64,000 bases of DNA from Sepioteuthis lessoniana (GCA_963585895.1 OY757904.1:70661567-70725566); one strand, 5' to 3'; counted from the stretch's first letter, positions 45,250 to 57,695 are shown. Notes: a model not told the origin generated them from the sequence alone. Numbers and translations: made by a program.

Positions 45250-47750
45250 TTTAATTACATTATATTTTTCATTTCTTGTATGTTCTTCGCAACAGTATTA
45301 ATCTGAGTGATAGCAAGTTTCTTCAGGTATCCAGTACTCTTCTGAGTATTCGATTCTATCTGGATGGTTTCCATTCTTCTACTGATTACCAGTGCATCCA
45401 ATCCCTTCTCCAGCCTCCTGGGGTACCGTTCCAAGTGTAACAACTGCAACTGGTATTACTGTGACCTTCATTTTCAGCATCTTTTCTGTATACTGGCAAT
45501 GCCCAAGTATTTGTCTATCTTTGCACTTTCATTCATTTTTATGATGTGGTAAAACAGAACGGCAAAATCAACAAGACGGCATATTCTCGTCTTTTATTTA
45601 TTAAAACGAGGTCTGGTCATCTAGGCAAGAATTGGTTATCCGTCTGTTCTCAGTGAGGGTTTTTTGCGGTTTTGAGTGATTCTGGTTTGTGCATTCACTG
45701 TTTTGTAGTATGGTCAAGTGTCAATCCTTTGAACAATTCCCAGTGGATCAAATTTCACACTCAATTGTGCCTAGTCTTGTCATCGTTCTGTGCTAGTTTA
45801 CTGCATCTGATTATGTGATTAACAGTTTCAATTTTTCCTCCTTATAACATACACTTGCATTTCCTTTGCATATAATCAACATTCGCTAAAATATATTTTG
45901 CCATAATGGCATGGCTTTGTACTGCTATAAGAAGAGATGCAGTTTCTTTCTCGGGGTTTCTTTTTCGTAGTCAAGTCAAGGCTTTTTCTCGTGTGCAATT
46001 TAGTCAGTTCGTCGCTATAAATAACTATTTATTTTCCCCATTTCTCTTTCCAAGTTTTTATCGTTTTTCTTTCTTGCCTTATGTTGCCAATGCTGTTGCT
46101 GGCCCCTCTAACTACTCTTTCTTCGGTCTTTTTCATATTACTTTGTGTGTTCTTGTATTGATGCGTCTAAGCAGTCCTCAGTTCTGGTCAGTCCTCATCC
46201 TAATTATTTACCTGCTACATATAGTCCGTCTCCGTCATCTCTCGAATGTAAGGTATTGTACATGGTCCATAGTATCTTACGAGTGGAACTGCCAAGGTGT
46301 TTATCCATTCATGAGATTACTCTTGCAGAGCATGGCTTCCAGACGTTTACTCTTTCTTCTGAGGTATTCGTTTTATTTTATTTTTTCATCTCCACTTGTT
46401 TTATTCTGTCCGCTTCCAATATTCCTTAGTATTTATAGTTTTCCTTCAGTACAAGCCTTCTGATAAATTCTTGAGTTGGTAGTTCTGTTCTTTCCATTTT
46501 TTCTCTTTTCCCAGTTGTTATAATTAACGTAGAACATTTGTCTATACAGAGATTTCATTCTGATATCCTGTCCGTATAATCTTATTTTTGTATTAGAGTC
46601 TTCCATTTGTATTTTTTTTTTTTTTCATATTTTCATAAGAGCAAAAATTATTCTATGTATATAAGTGGAGTAATCTTTTCTTTTTTTTTTTTTTTTTGGT
46701 AATTTTGAAAATTTGTCGCATCAGTTTATTTCCTAAATCCGTAACCGAGTGCCATCATTGCTCTCATCAATAGTAGTTGCGAGAGCGAGTCTCCCTGGAA
46801 AGTTCCTCTCTGAATTTCTCTTCTACTAAAGGTTTTTTTCCCCACCAGCTGTTAATTTCACTTTTCAGTTTTTCATGGCTTCTGTGATTAAGTTTATGAC
46901 TTTATTGGATATCTTGTACATTTTGATACATTTTATTGTCCTAGTTTCCTGGACCATATCATAGGCCTTTTTGTTGTCAATCCATTCCATGACTACATTT
47001 TCCTCCTTTTTTCGTTTCTTTGAGGATGTGCTGATTTGTGCATAGTAGGTCACTCGTTCTTCATATTCATCAGTGGCATCCTTTCTTGTTTAGAAAATAG
47101 TCCACAGCAAACAAGAGACATATCTCTTTTTTAATCCGGGCAATCAGTATTTTCCACGGTCACTAGTTGTTTAGAACCGTTCCTTTTACGGGGGTCTTTC
47201 TGGAACAGTTTTTTTTTTCTTTAGCCATCCATTCGAGTATACTTGCTTCTTCTTGATATTACTCAGTTGTAGAAGCAGTCTGTAATGGATGGACAATAAT
47301 TTTCAAAAACAAAATTCATATATACCATCATCTCCAGACGTTTTCTAATCGGTACTTTCTTTATTATTCCAGATATTTGCCGATTGCATGGTTTTCTTCG
47401 AGTCCTTATAAAACTTTTTTCATGACATTAATGCATTTTGTGTAATGATTTTTCTGTTTCCATTTCTTATTTCAAAATCATTCCGTTTCCTTTATAAAAT
47501 GTTGTAGGTTTGTCCTTGTGAATTGTCCAACGGCTTACATCCTGTTTTGTTTGTATTACTTGACTTTGTCCGCGTGTTTTTTTTTAAGTCTCCTTTCTTT
47601 CGCCAATATCCTTTGATTTCTCGTTGTACTTTCTGATTATCTACGACTTTTTTTGCTCTATTCATCCCAATATGTCCGTGCATAATTTCTTTCCTTAGAA
47701 CTTTCGCTTGTTTTTTCAGTTTCTTTATCAGTCCATCTAGTCATATTGTC
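45250..47750 (-). mobile_element. Longest LINE-1x copy, RT domain readable
   Basis: Minus strand, 5' to 3': a linker with QREIKGYWRKKG near 47600; QKDPRK near 47190; VVMEWIDNKKAYDMV (RT motif A, catalytic Asp kept) near 46980, followed by KMYKISNKVINLI; GTFQGDSLSQLLL (motif B) near 46800; YGQDIRM near 46570; CKCML..ETVNHIIRCSKLAQ (C-x2-C...H...C zinc knuckle) near 45820; and VAVVTLGTVP then LEKGLDALVISRRMETIQ near 45410. The YxDD box is not readable; a poly-T run sits there. Frameshifts and stops make it inactive. It belongs to a different subfamily from the 32-34 kb copies. The 185-residue plus-strand frame at 45906-46463 is its shadow. Confidence 0.9.
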
Positions 47751-47796
47751 AATCAAGGTTTTGTACTTTAGTTCGGGTGCATACTAATTTTATCAC

Positions 47797-47850
47797 ATAG
47801 GCATTAAATAACCTACGGAGTTTGGTATGCCATTAAACAGAAATCCCTAG
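47797..47850 (+). repeat. Shared 3' tail copy
   Basis: GGCATTAAATAACCTACGGA, then GTTTGGTATGCCATTAAAC. It is one of the least changed tails and has no recognisable SINE body before it. Confidence 0.75.
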
Positions 47851-48720
47851 AAACAAGAAGAAAGAAGGAAATGTCTAACAATTTAAATAATGTCAACGCA
47901 GTTGGAATCTCAAAATTTAAAGATATATTTAGCTAATTCAAAATATGCTAACGCTTAGAAAGCTGCTGGTGTAGCTTATTTACCGAAGACAACTATTCCA
48001 GTGACAGCTAATCACTTAAATGGTGAGGAGAAACTTTAAAACAATGCATGGATATCATTGTCCAGTCAGGCTCTACCACCACTTACATACCCGATCGAGT
48101 CTTGAGACCTCGGTAAATCGACCTGACCTTTTTTTTTCTGTTTTGCTTGATCAAACATATACTAATATCTAAATATAACATACGATATTCTGTCAACTCA
48201 TTTTTCTTTCTACGGCTGGTGTAAAAAGTGACAAGTCATATTCTATAATCGGTGTCTATCACTTTGGTAGCAAGAAAAGACAACCTTGAAAATGTATGAT
48301 CATGCCTGGCATATGTATAAATCATATCTAAAATCTAGACTTTAATTCTAACACCGTCTGTAACCTACTTCAAAATCCCAGACTACACCGTAGCCAACAC
48401 ACTCATTAAAAATGATTTTGCAAAAATAGCGGTACAGTGAATAATTTCTTTTCAAACGTCATTAATAAAACATTAACGGTGACCATCCCAATTTCCAGCA
48501 TTGGGACAGTCAACTGTGGGTAGATTTAATGAAGCTTTAGTTCTTCAGAATCAGCCAACCAACATTTTTAACATCAAGTGTTCCCTACAGAGTTACAATC
48601 AGTATTAGGTAAAGGAGTGGGGAGAGAATTTGAGGGTAAAACGGATAATAGCAACTGACTACTTTTTCAGTAGGGGCTTATCAATTTTATTGTAACTAGA
48701 AGAAGACAACAACACGTACG
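47851..48720. other. AT-rich DNA, nothing recognised
   Basis: No motif was recognised on either strand. Confidence 0.5.
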
Positions 48721-48721
48721 A

Positions 48722-48765
48722 ATATATATATATATATATATATATATATCATCATCATCATCATA
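48722..48765. repeat. (TA)n-(ATC)n, 3' tail side of a LINE-2x
   Basis: TA run to 48749, then CAT/ATC units that are the (GAT)n tail of the minus-strand LINE. Confidence 0.92.
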
Positions 48766-48997
48766 TCGTGCTGGCAGCACGGATATCCCTGACCCTCTCT
48801 CGCCACTCCTCCCTATCGTTCATCGCCCTAGGTAGGTCTTCAGGACAACAACCTGTATCCTCACATAGCTGCTGAATGTACGTTCGTGCTGGTCGTCCTG
48901 CTTTTGCGCGGCCGTGTGTGGGGATCCATAAGAGTACATCTCTTATGAGTTCATCTCTGCTTCTCCAGCAATGTCCTGCATGTCTGGTTCGCCTAAC

Positions 48998-49001
<4 letters not shown>
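48766..49001 (-). mobile_element. LINE-2x 3'-terminal copy (about 240 bp)
   Basis: Minus strand frame reads QVRRTRHAGHCWRSRDELI near the start, then DVLLWIPTHGRAKAGRP and RTYIQQLCEDTGC, and ends before the tail. It is the least decayed LINE-2x tail. Its 5' end lies at the CAAGTTAGGCGAACC codons, where a 59-bp TA run takes over. Confidence 0.9.

Positions 49002-49060
<59 letters not shown>
49002..49060. repeat. (TA)n microsatellite
   Basis: Clean TA run abutting the truncated 5' end of the LINE-2x. Confidence 0.92.
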
Positions 49061-49063
<3 letters not shown>

Positions 49064-49182
49064 TTATTCAGTCCAATTAAACCAGAGTTGGGAGTAATTC
49101 CTTCAGGACAAGAAAATCATTCAGGAGCGGAACATTTAAATTTTCCTGGTGGAGAGCTCAATGTAATTTTTTACAGAGCAAT

Positions 49183-49500
49183 ATTTCTTTAAAGAAAAAA
49201 CCAAAGACCGGTTAATTTAGGATTATAAATTTATTACCAGAGTTGGGAGTAAGAATTTTGAAAATAGAATAAATAGATAAATAAGAAAAACGGAACTTCA
49301 ATAAAACGAGGAGGTAACTCCTTAATCTCTTCTCCCTCCCCCTCCACCCCACGTATCTATTCTGTTTTATTTATCCATTGGATCTGAAGAAGTCCTGTTA
49401 TATTTATCTTCGTGTTTTTGGTTCACACCAGAAACTGAAAAACAGGATGGAAATAAATTTATAATCCTAAATTAACAGGTCTTTGTTTTTTTCTTTAAAG

Positions 49501-49504
<4 letters not shown>
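49183..49504. mobile_element. Foldback element with 53-bp inverted ends
   Basis: Arms 49183-49235 and 49452-49504 are complementary at 51 of 53 positions. The ends read ATTTCTTTAAAGAAA and an inner block is TTAATTTAGGATTATAAAT. The 216-bp centre has no coding frame. The word CCAGAGTTGGGAGTAA occurs at 49080 outside the left arm and again at 49237 just inside it. It abuts a TA run at 49502. Terminal repeats this similar imply a recent origin or gene conversion. Confidence 0.8.
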
Positions 49505-49560
<56 letters not shown>

Positions 49561-49578
49561 TGTGTGTGTGTGTGCGTG
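49502..49578. repeat. (AT)n-(GT)n microsatellite
   Basis: AT to 49557, GT to 49578. Confidence 0.92.
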
Positions 49579-51709
49579 TTCAAATGAAGGCTGCTCTGTT
49601 TTACTCACCCTAATTTTTGTAAATATATATTCATATAAAGACGATTGAAATGTAACTGTACACTCATTTTCATTGATAAGTTGTTGTTTTTTTTACAGTG
49701 CTTTATGTGCAATGCTGTAGAGCTTAATTAATGTAGTTTAACTCATCACAAATGATAAAAAAAAAGAATTTTTAATGTCTCAAAATTCTGCATTGCAATT
49801 AACTTATTCTCAGCTGGGCTAATACACATCAGACTAAACTGCGTCATACTTTTTGCAGAATACTGAACGTAAGAAATTAAATAATGTTATTTGCCTTGTG
49901 ACTTATCCTTAAAAATTCTTAAATATTGGAGAAGCACCTTAAAATAAGCGTAAACAGCAATAGGAAGAATGTAACTCATGTTAAAGCAGAAAATAATTTA
50001 ATTAATCATTTTGTCTTAATTTGTAAAGAATCATCGATACAATTAATAAAAGATTGTTATTCGCCTAAAATGGCGTACATTTTTTTAATATTTTCTTCGT
50101 AAATATTTTACTGTACTGAATATTCATTTTTATTTCAAGTTAGTTGATTTTTTTAAATTTGTTTTCAGCTTCAAGTACCTTCATCTTTACTTGCATATTT
50201 TTTCTATTTTAAAAATGTTTTCACGTGCTTTTGTTTTAACGTAGGTGAGGTTGCTATGCGACGTAACATCGTACGTAATGACATTCGTTCATTTGAAATT
50301 TGGTCTAGAAAAGTGGAATAAAGGCTAATTTGACGTAGGTAGCAATGACATCGAGTAGTCTACGGTTTCACTCAGAAATACGCCATTCAATTGTTTTCAT
50401 AAAATCTCTATAGTTTCCTCTTGGACAAAACCGTTTCACTAATAGGGGAAAGTGATTATTTTACTAACTCGTCCATTTGTTATTTTATTTCATTTTATTT
50501 TATGTTCTATTTTTTTCCTTCGGTTGATATAATGGCTACTTAAATGATAGGGACATAATTCTACTACGTTGCCAGAAATGTGTGCAACTTTGACAGATTT
50601 GGGCCAGGAAAATGTAAACATCAGTCATCTAAGCAGAGACATAGATAATTCAAAGTGACACGGCTTAACCTGTATTTACTTTTTCACACATTCTACTCTT
50701 ACCCTTTTTTTTAAAAGTATGTCACTCTTATATTACTTTTGTGTTATCACTTACTTTCGTCTCTCACTTCATTTTCTTTGAAGTTTTATTTACTTACTTT
50801 TATTAAAGCTTTCTTGGTTTCGTAGGAACTAAATACTAAGAACATTGAAATATGCCAGTCTTCCAAAGGATATTCTTATCGATCATTAAATCAACATTAG
50901 AATTTTTGTCTTCTTGACTGGACTCAAATACCTCCACAACAATGTACTGTATTTACTTGATTATTGAACGGTTCGTGCACCACATGGCCCCAAATGTTCA
51001 GCCATAAAAAGGAGGGGAATTTATCAAATTTTGTGTACAATTAACAATCTCTAACTTTTGACTATGCAAACAGACAAAAATGTTTCTTCAACATACAATG
51101 CCATAAAGAATAAACATTCAAACACATTTTAATACTTTTAGAACAACTGCAATTAAATAATTCAATTCAGAATCATAAATAGACAAAGTTGTGCAGAAAT
51201 TGATGTTGCCTACCTTGTTTACTTGCAAATCCCACACTATAATAAACATTATACTTCTCGTACACAATACATTGATTATATAATTAAATGTGTAAAAAGT
51301 AAATAATGTATAAAAAGTAAATAATTCCTCCCAAACGCAAGATAATTGCATTTAAGAGGCATTGTTTACTTATTTAAAAAACAAAATAACGTAACTGCGT
51401 CTCGAAAGTTTTAAATAAATTCAATTTGACCCTCCATTTTTCTGCATCATCTACTTTAATGGTTAAACAAAGTTGATATAATTAACTTTTACGTAACTAT
51501 TTATAATTATTGTACACATTATATGCAGAGCTATCAATAATAGTAAATTATATTAAACAAAAATTAGTATCTTAACTCATTGCCTTTGTTTTTTTTAGGG
51601 GGGGCATGTGAATTAGATTAATGACAAGAATCAGCCAAGAAACAAGATAATATTTGACGTTTCTTGTGTAATAAACGACGCTTTAGTTTTGATGTAAAAT
51701 ATTATAAAA
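49579..51709. other. AT-rich DNA, nothing recognised
   Basis: About 2.1 kb with no motif. The 50.24-50.42 kb part is slightly richer in GC and CpG (ACGTAACATCGTACGTAATG), origin unknown. Confidence 0.5.
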
Positions 51710-51818
51710 TATAATGGTGGAGATATGTACAGTTATTTTTTATAATTTTTTTCACGGTAAAATTTTCATTGTACAATTAAAAATATGAAAAACTGTATAT
51801 ATCTCTACCATCATTATA
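51710..51818. repeat. Imperfect hairpin (about 35-bp arms)
   Basis: TATAATGGTGGAGATATGTA at the left is answered by ATCTCTACCATCATTATA at the right. The pairing continues through ACAGTTATTTTTTATA/TATGAAAAACTGT. The loop is about 35-40 bases. It could be a small foldback or hairpin transcript. Confidence 0.65.
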
Positions 51819-52164
51819 GATAAACACTTCATATGAATATCCTTGTAAGATTATTACTGATTAATTTTTGTAAATATTTTCTTTTTTAAGTGTTAGCAAT
51901 AAGTAAACGCTATGTTGCTTCTGCTAAGTCAATTATTTGAATTTTACAATCTATTAAAATGTCAAATAGTCCAAGGTAATCCTTACTAAAACAGAATATG
52001 CTTATCAAAATTGGCATGTTTTACTCGTATTCCTTCACACGAGACCTAAAGAAATGCATTTATCTTTGATAATGGTTTTCTAATTCATGATAATGATTTA
52101 AAAACGGAATAAGGTCAAATCTATTTCCAGATCCCACCAAAAATGAGGAAATGAAACGATTCAG

Positions 52165-52405
52165 GTTTGGTTTGGTTTCTTTGCTTAATGGCATATCAAC
52201 CTTTGAAGGTTATTCTAATGCCAAAGCTATTCTCCTCGAAGAACAGTAGTGGTACTATTTAACCCATAGCTTGGAGGATAAGGGGGTTCATACCTTTCCC
52301 AAGGGTATTTGCCCGAAAGTGAACGTAATAGCGCGACTGGAGTACGAACTCGCTTACTACGATTCCGCAACCCATCACTTTAACCATTACACCCCTGTAA
52401 TGATT
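52165..52405 (-). mobile_element. SINE-B copy, best preserved
   Basis: Minus strand: head with A-box-like GTAATGGTTAAAGTGATGG opposite 52377-52395 and B-box region GAGTTCGTACTCCAGTCGC. The body has TTACGTTCACTTTCGGGC, GGTATGAACCCCCTTATCC and GGGTTAAATAGTACCACTAC. The 3' tail is AAAGGTTGATATGCCATTAA, then GCAAAGAAACC. Confidence 0.88.
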
Positions 52406-54829
52406 CGGTTCTTTACTTACACAAACACAGTGATGTTTGGAGTCATACATTTTAAAAAGTTATTTTCACGTTTCATTTCACATATACTATGTGCATATCT
52501 GGATTAATTGGCACATATCTTGGTATATATCAAATAATTGTTGATGAGTGAGCATTTAAATACGAGTATATAGACATCTGTCTCTCAAGAAGTACGTCCT
52601 CAGCGTATTAAAAGTGTCAGTGGGTTCAGTCTACCAGCTGCGACAATATCAGGGGTCACTGGGAAATTATTTACAGTTGCCTACATTAAAATAGGTTTTG
52701 GTTCCCTTAAATAAAGATATGTACATACTGCGTCTTTTATACTTGAAATCTGATTAGAGATGTAACTTTTTTTAACACTGTTCATACTCTAAACTGAATC
52801 TGACATGTCAGTGCTGCTTATTATCCACTGAATATGTTTCTTGCAGAGGAGTCAGTCCCTCCGCCTTCAAAAAGGAATGTCTTGATATGAATGTAAAAGA
52901 TATCTGGTGCTGAGCGTCTATTTCTTGATATCTTGTGTGTGGAGTGCAATTAATTTCAGCTCACTCTGTACTGGAGTGGTTCTATTAGTTATGGTCATAA
53001 TCAAGGGTTAAATAAAATATTTATAATTGATACGATTACTCGATGTCATATAATTGTAATCCATTTTCATTAAAATAGTTAACGAATCTGTATTTGTTTA
53101 CACACGTTTGCTATTATTACTTCGAACTAAAAAAAAATTGTGTGACTATTATAAAATAGAAATAACTTCTTGAAAGGATAAAATGATTAGTATTATGTGG
53201 GAATACATGAAACAATAAGAATTCTTGATATCATAATTCGGTGCAAGAAAAAAACGGTCCCCAAAATATCTGCAAGAAATGTAAATACAAATGTACAATG
53301 AATGGAATTAATTAATCTCTAGGCATAAAATAATAATATAAGGATTAAAATGCTGTAAAAATCAAGAAATAAATCATTTCAAAATGAATGTTTTTTTAAT
53401 GCTGAGAAAATTGCTTTAGTTTGTATGATCCAATGACTAATATCACAGTCTATATTATAACAATGTAAACATTTGAGAATGGGTTTCCAAAATAACATAT
53501 CTAGTTATTAATGCAGACATTTCATAAAAGGTTATATTGATATTCATGTTGGGAAACGTATCGTGAAAGAGAATTTACCATATTTTTTGCAGGAGTAAAA
53601 CTAATGCGTAAAATCCTACTATCAATGGGAAATAGGCGTAGTCTTTAATTACGAAATAACGAATAATTAAATAAAAATATACGAAATAATTTTTATGAAC
53701 AAAGCAAAACTGTATTCATGCCTAAGGAAATATATAACCTTACAACATTTATTTTTGACGTATCTTTTGCTAAGAATATCATAATCTGTGTAAATAACCG
53801 ACAGTAAATATCAGTAGAATAATAAATGGACCATTTATCTTAACTGCTAGAATTCTACCTGTGTGAGCCTGGATCATTTGACTGATATTTCAAAAGGAAA
53901 ATGAAAATATTTTACTGATTTTATTTTTATTTCCGTAAAGAAGTTTGACATTTATGGAAAAATGTCAAGGTGAAGTTCATTTAAAAGCCCAGCAAAATTG
54001 TAGTGGTGAATGAACCCAACATTGAAAATACAGAATATATATTGACTTAAAAGAATACAAGAGAAAGGCTCAACAAACCAACCATCCCTTTTGAAAAAAG
54101 AACTATTTGGGATGGACTTTGTAACAGAGTTTCTAAAGAGGAATCTTTCATTTTAAAGTTTTTCTATGATGTTGTATTTGTTGAATAGATTGGACGCGTT
54201 GCATTTATTCGTATTTTTTTATTATTAACGCGAACGTTTTCAGAAGGTCATAAGATATCTCCATGATCGTCTTAGAAATATACAAAACCCTAGCTTTGAT
54301 TTCACTCTGTCGGAAGTTAAAAGAAAAAACAACAACATTCGAACAAAATTTCATAGGGTACGCGAGAAAGGTATAGTGTGATCTAAGAGATTTTAGATAT
54401 GCCAGCTTGTAGGACTTAAGAGATAAGAGCATTCTGTAAAATCATTATGTCCAAAATAAACAGCAAAAAGAAATAAAGAAAATATGTTCCTGCATTTCAA
54501 GAAGATTTTATTCTTAATACTTTATTTCTTTTCAACTCTATTCAAGCTGAAATATGAAAAGCTGTGCATACACTTCCAGCGAAATAACTGCCATCTTCTA
54601 ATAAATGATGATAATCTTTTATATATATTTCATATTTACAGCTAAATGACTACTAACTTGTGATATATTTGATCAGTGTGGGTTTTTTTTACCTTAAAAT
54701 TGGAGACGTGGATTTCTTTTCTCTAATCGGTCAACAGAATATTCTCATCTGTCCGCTTTTCTTTTTAAATCCGAGCAGATTTTCTATACATGAGCATTAA
54801 AAGTAAAAAAAAAAATGCAAGAACTCTGT

Positions 54830-54830
<1 letters not shown>
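52406..54830. other. AT-rich DNA, nothing recognised
   Basis: Roughly 2.4 kb of very AT-rich sequence with only short chance frames. No repeat relative was identified on either strand. Confidence 0.5.
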
Positions 54831-54916
<86 letters not shown>

Positions 54917-54941
54917 CGTGTGTGTGTGTGTCTCCCTCTCT

Positions 54942-54983
<42 letters not shown>
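54831..54983. repeat. (TA)n-(GT)n-(CT)-(AT)n compound microsatellite
   Basis: TA to 54899, GT to 54930, short CT, AT 54945-54983. Confidence 0.92.
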
Positions 54984-54985
<2 letters not shown>

Positions 54986-55050
54986 GGAGGTCTGTGTGTC
55001 TGAGTGTGCTGTGTATCTCTCTTTCTCTAGCTCTTTATACATAAACATAT

Positions 55051-55051
<1 letters not shown>

Positions 55052-55086
<35 letters not shown>

Positions 55087-55133
55087 ACACACACACACCC
55101 GTGTGTGTGTGTGCGTGTGTGGGTGGGTGAGTT
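55052..55133. repeat. (CA)n facing (GT)n
   Basis: CA run to 55100, then GT run to 55133. The two are complementary and could fold as a hairpin. Confidence 0.9.
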
Positions 55134-55187
55134 CATTATTGTGAATGTCTTTGTCTGCATTTTGTATATATTATATGCATGACTCTC

Positions 55188-55190
<3 letters not shown>

Positions 55191-55248
<58 letters not shown>
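55191..55248. repeat. (TA)n microsatellite
   Basis: Clean TA run. Confidence 0.92.
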
Positions 55249-55250
<2 letters not shown>

Positions 55251-55369
55251 AATCTTCTGCCACGGTTAACACTTAGCCTAAAGTCGACATTTAACCAGAG
55301 TAAAACTAGTTTGATTTAAGAGTTTTTCTCCTTGTAATGGGTACTTAAGCACAGGTAAAAAACTAAAAT

Positions 55370-55500
55370 ACGTACGCATAGCTGGGACAGGAGATATTTT
55401 TTCATATCTTTTCCTAAGGGCGTTTGCACAAGATGTAACACAAAAAGCTTCGTTAAGGCTTTAAACATGAGTCACCAATTCCACATTCTACCGTAACCCT
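55370..55500 (-). mobile_element. Possible SINE-B/C-like fragment
   Basis: The GCATAGCTGGGACAGGAGAT, then TTTCCTAAGGGCGTTTGC and CAAGATGTAAC order is like SINE-B on the minus strand, but much diverged and without a tail. Confidence 0.35.
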
Positions 55501-55583
55501 AAGTACACCTCATCTCTCTTTCTCTCGCTCCCTTAATCTTTTTCTGTATCTCTCTTTCACTCTATTTCTGTTTTTCTTTCTGT

Positions 55584-55640
55584 CACACACACACACACGC
55601 GCGCACACACACATACACACGCGCGCGCACACACACACAA

Positions 55641-55706
<66 letters not shown>
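55584..55706. repeat. (CA)n-(CG)-(TA)n compound microsatellite
   Basis: CA runs with CGCG insertions to 55650, then TA to 55706, directly before the mariner. Confidence 0.92.
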
Positions 55707-55708
<2 letters not shown>

Positions 55709-56480
55709 GGTGCATCCAATAGGTTTCTAGACTTTCTTTGTACAGGCATTTAAAATAGTCGTAGTCTCTTTAAAATTCAGCATGTTATTGCTATACAACT
55801 TATGAGATTACTTACCCAATTTTATGATTTCCGGTTCAAATGAACAGCTACAGTAGCAATTGGAATACATCCTACTAAAGCCCGATTGAACGATATGCAA
55901 ATAAATTCTGTTTTAAACTTGGAAATATGCCACAGAAACGTATGCAATGCTTCAGACTGCTTTTCGACCATCTTGCATAAATCGAGCATCAGCTTTTGAC
56001 TGGCATATGAGATTCAAGGAAGGCAGGGAGTCTGTGAGGTATAATGATAGGTATGGGAGTAGTAAGGAAGTCAATACACCACAGTTGATTAGCCAAAGGA
56101 TTAGGGTTAAGGTTACTATGCTGAGGTTTTTAGAGGACTCCAGGAAGAGATTCCGTCGGAAGAGGCCAGCACTCTTCAAATCGGCTCAGTGGTATTTCCA
56201 CCAGGACAATGCACCAATCCCCAAGTCCATCCTTGTCACAGACTATTTGACCAAAATGGACAACAAGACAGTTCGTCAGCCTCACTATAGTCCAGACCTT
56301 GCTCCCTGTGACTTTTAGTTATTCCCTAAGCTCAGATGCTTTCGTTATGCGACAATTGAGGAGATGAAAGAGGCTATGACGAAGGTCATTGATACATTCA
56401 CACAAGAGGACTTCCATGGGGCCTTCTAGAAATTGTTTGAACTGTACAACAGGTGCATTGCAGCCGGAGGAGATTACTTC
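55707..56480 (+). mobile_element. Mariner, DD34D, internally deleted
   Basis: Begins with CGGTGCATCCAATAGGTTTC, a likely decayed terminal repeat. The reading frame has an N-terminal part (KFCFKLG, then MLQTAFRPSCINRASAFDWH near 55950 and MRFKEGRESVR), then RIRVKVTMLRFLED directly joined to SRKRFRRKRPALFKSAQW. Two of the three catalytic Asp are kept: in YFHQDNAP and in YSPDLAPCDF, with exactly 34 residues between them. The first Asp is lost with roughly 130 residues of the core. An in-frame TAG follows CDF, then LFPKLRCFRYATIEEMKEA and IAAGGDYF. The 3' end is replaced by a LINE-2x tail. Confidence 0.88.
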
Positions 56481-56738
56481 CCATCATGAAAACTATCCAA
56501 GTTAGACGAACCAGACACGCAGGACACTGCTGAAGAAGCAGGGATGGCTCATAAGTGATGTACTCCTATGGACTCCCACATATGGCCGGGCAAAAGCAGG
56601 ACGACCAGCTCGAACATATATACAGCAGCTAGGTGAGCATACGGGATGTAGCCCTGAAGAACTACCAGAGGCAATAAACGATCGGAAGAAGTGGCGAGAG
56701 AGGGTCAGGGATATCTGTGCTAGCGGCACGACATGATA
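56481..56738 (+). mobile_element. LINE-2x 3'-terminal copy joined to mariner
   Basis: Plus strand: CCATCATGAAAACTATCCAA starts the copy right after the mariner GGDYF codons. It continues with TIQVRRTRHAGHC, then WTPTYGRAKAGRPARTY, EELPEAIN-type and KKWRERVRDICAS blocks, and ends in a short GACATGATATA tail merging into (TA)n at 56738. Confidence 0.88.
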
Positions 56739-57695
56739 TATATATATATATATAGATGTATATATATATCATTACAAATAGTGAGAAAATCCTGCTTAGT
56801 TATTAAAATAAATCAAAAGATTTGAGGGTCACTTTCGTCTGGCGTGTTTTCAAAAATAAACCGAAATAGTTTAAAAATTTAAGTTTTGAATTACGGTGGG
56901 GTAGAAGAAAAAGAAAATAAAGAAAACCAACTGGAACTCTTTCGATTTATACCCAATTCCCCAAACAGACAAAAATGTCAAAGTGTCTCCACGCTTGCCC
57001 AAAGTAGGACAATATAGCGAAATAGCTACAGTCTATAAAATGCCTATTTGAAGTTTAAAACTAGACTTGTATTAGACTAGGAAACAATAATCCGGATAAT
57101 TAGTCCTTCATATTAAATGATTGGCTAAATGGCTGCCAATGGCCTAATCTTGTAATTGAGAAGACCTTGATGTAGTGTTTTGTGGTCGGCTTAATAAGTC
57201 ACGTGGGACGAACTGCTCATCTCGAACTTTATAAAAAATCATTCTTAGTTGCTATATAGGCTGGATGTTTTTTGGAAAGATTGAAATGCCGGTTTAGTAG
57301 TAAAAATTGTTCTCACCTCAACTGAGTTAAAACAGCGCATGACGACCCAGATATTTTATCAGCAAAAAGCTGGCTAATGGCCCCTATCCATGGTATCTTC
57401 ACATATACAAGACATTCTGTGGGACCAAACAAGATGATGGAATTTGTTTTGATAACATTGATATAATACTACTTTAGATGATGTTGCCAGGGTATCCATT
57501 TATCAAAAAGACATCAGTGTCCTTTTTGGTATCTGTATCGTTCCTTGTTTGGGAAGAAATCATTAGTGCCTAATGAGGTAAACATTTGACTAGGTTAATC
57601 TTCCTAGATTTGGCGACGAAAGTGACTCAACTATTGTATAAGCCTGTGAAGGTTGTCCATTTCCAACAACGGTTACCATTGCACCATGAGCTCCT

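Noticed and set aside
45906-46463. 185-residue plus-strand open frame, the longest in the window
   Set aside because: It is antisense to the LINE-1x copy with readable RT motif A, motif B and zinc knuckle on the minus strand.
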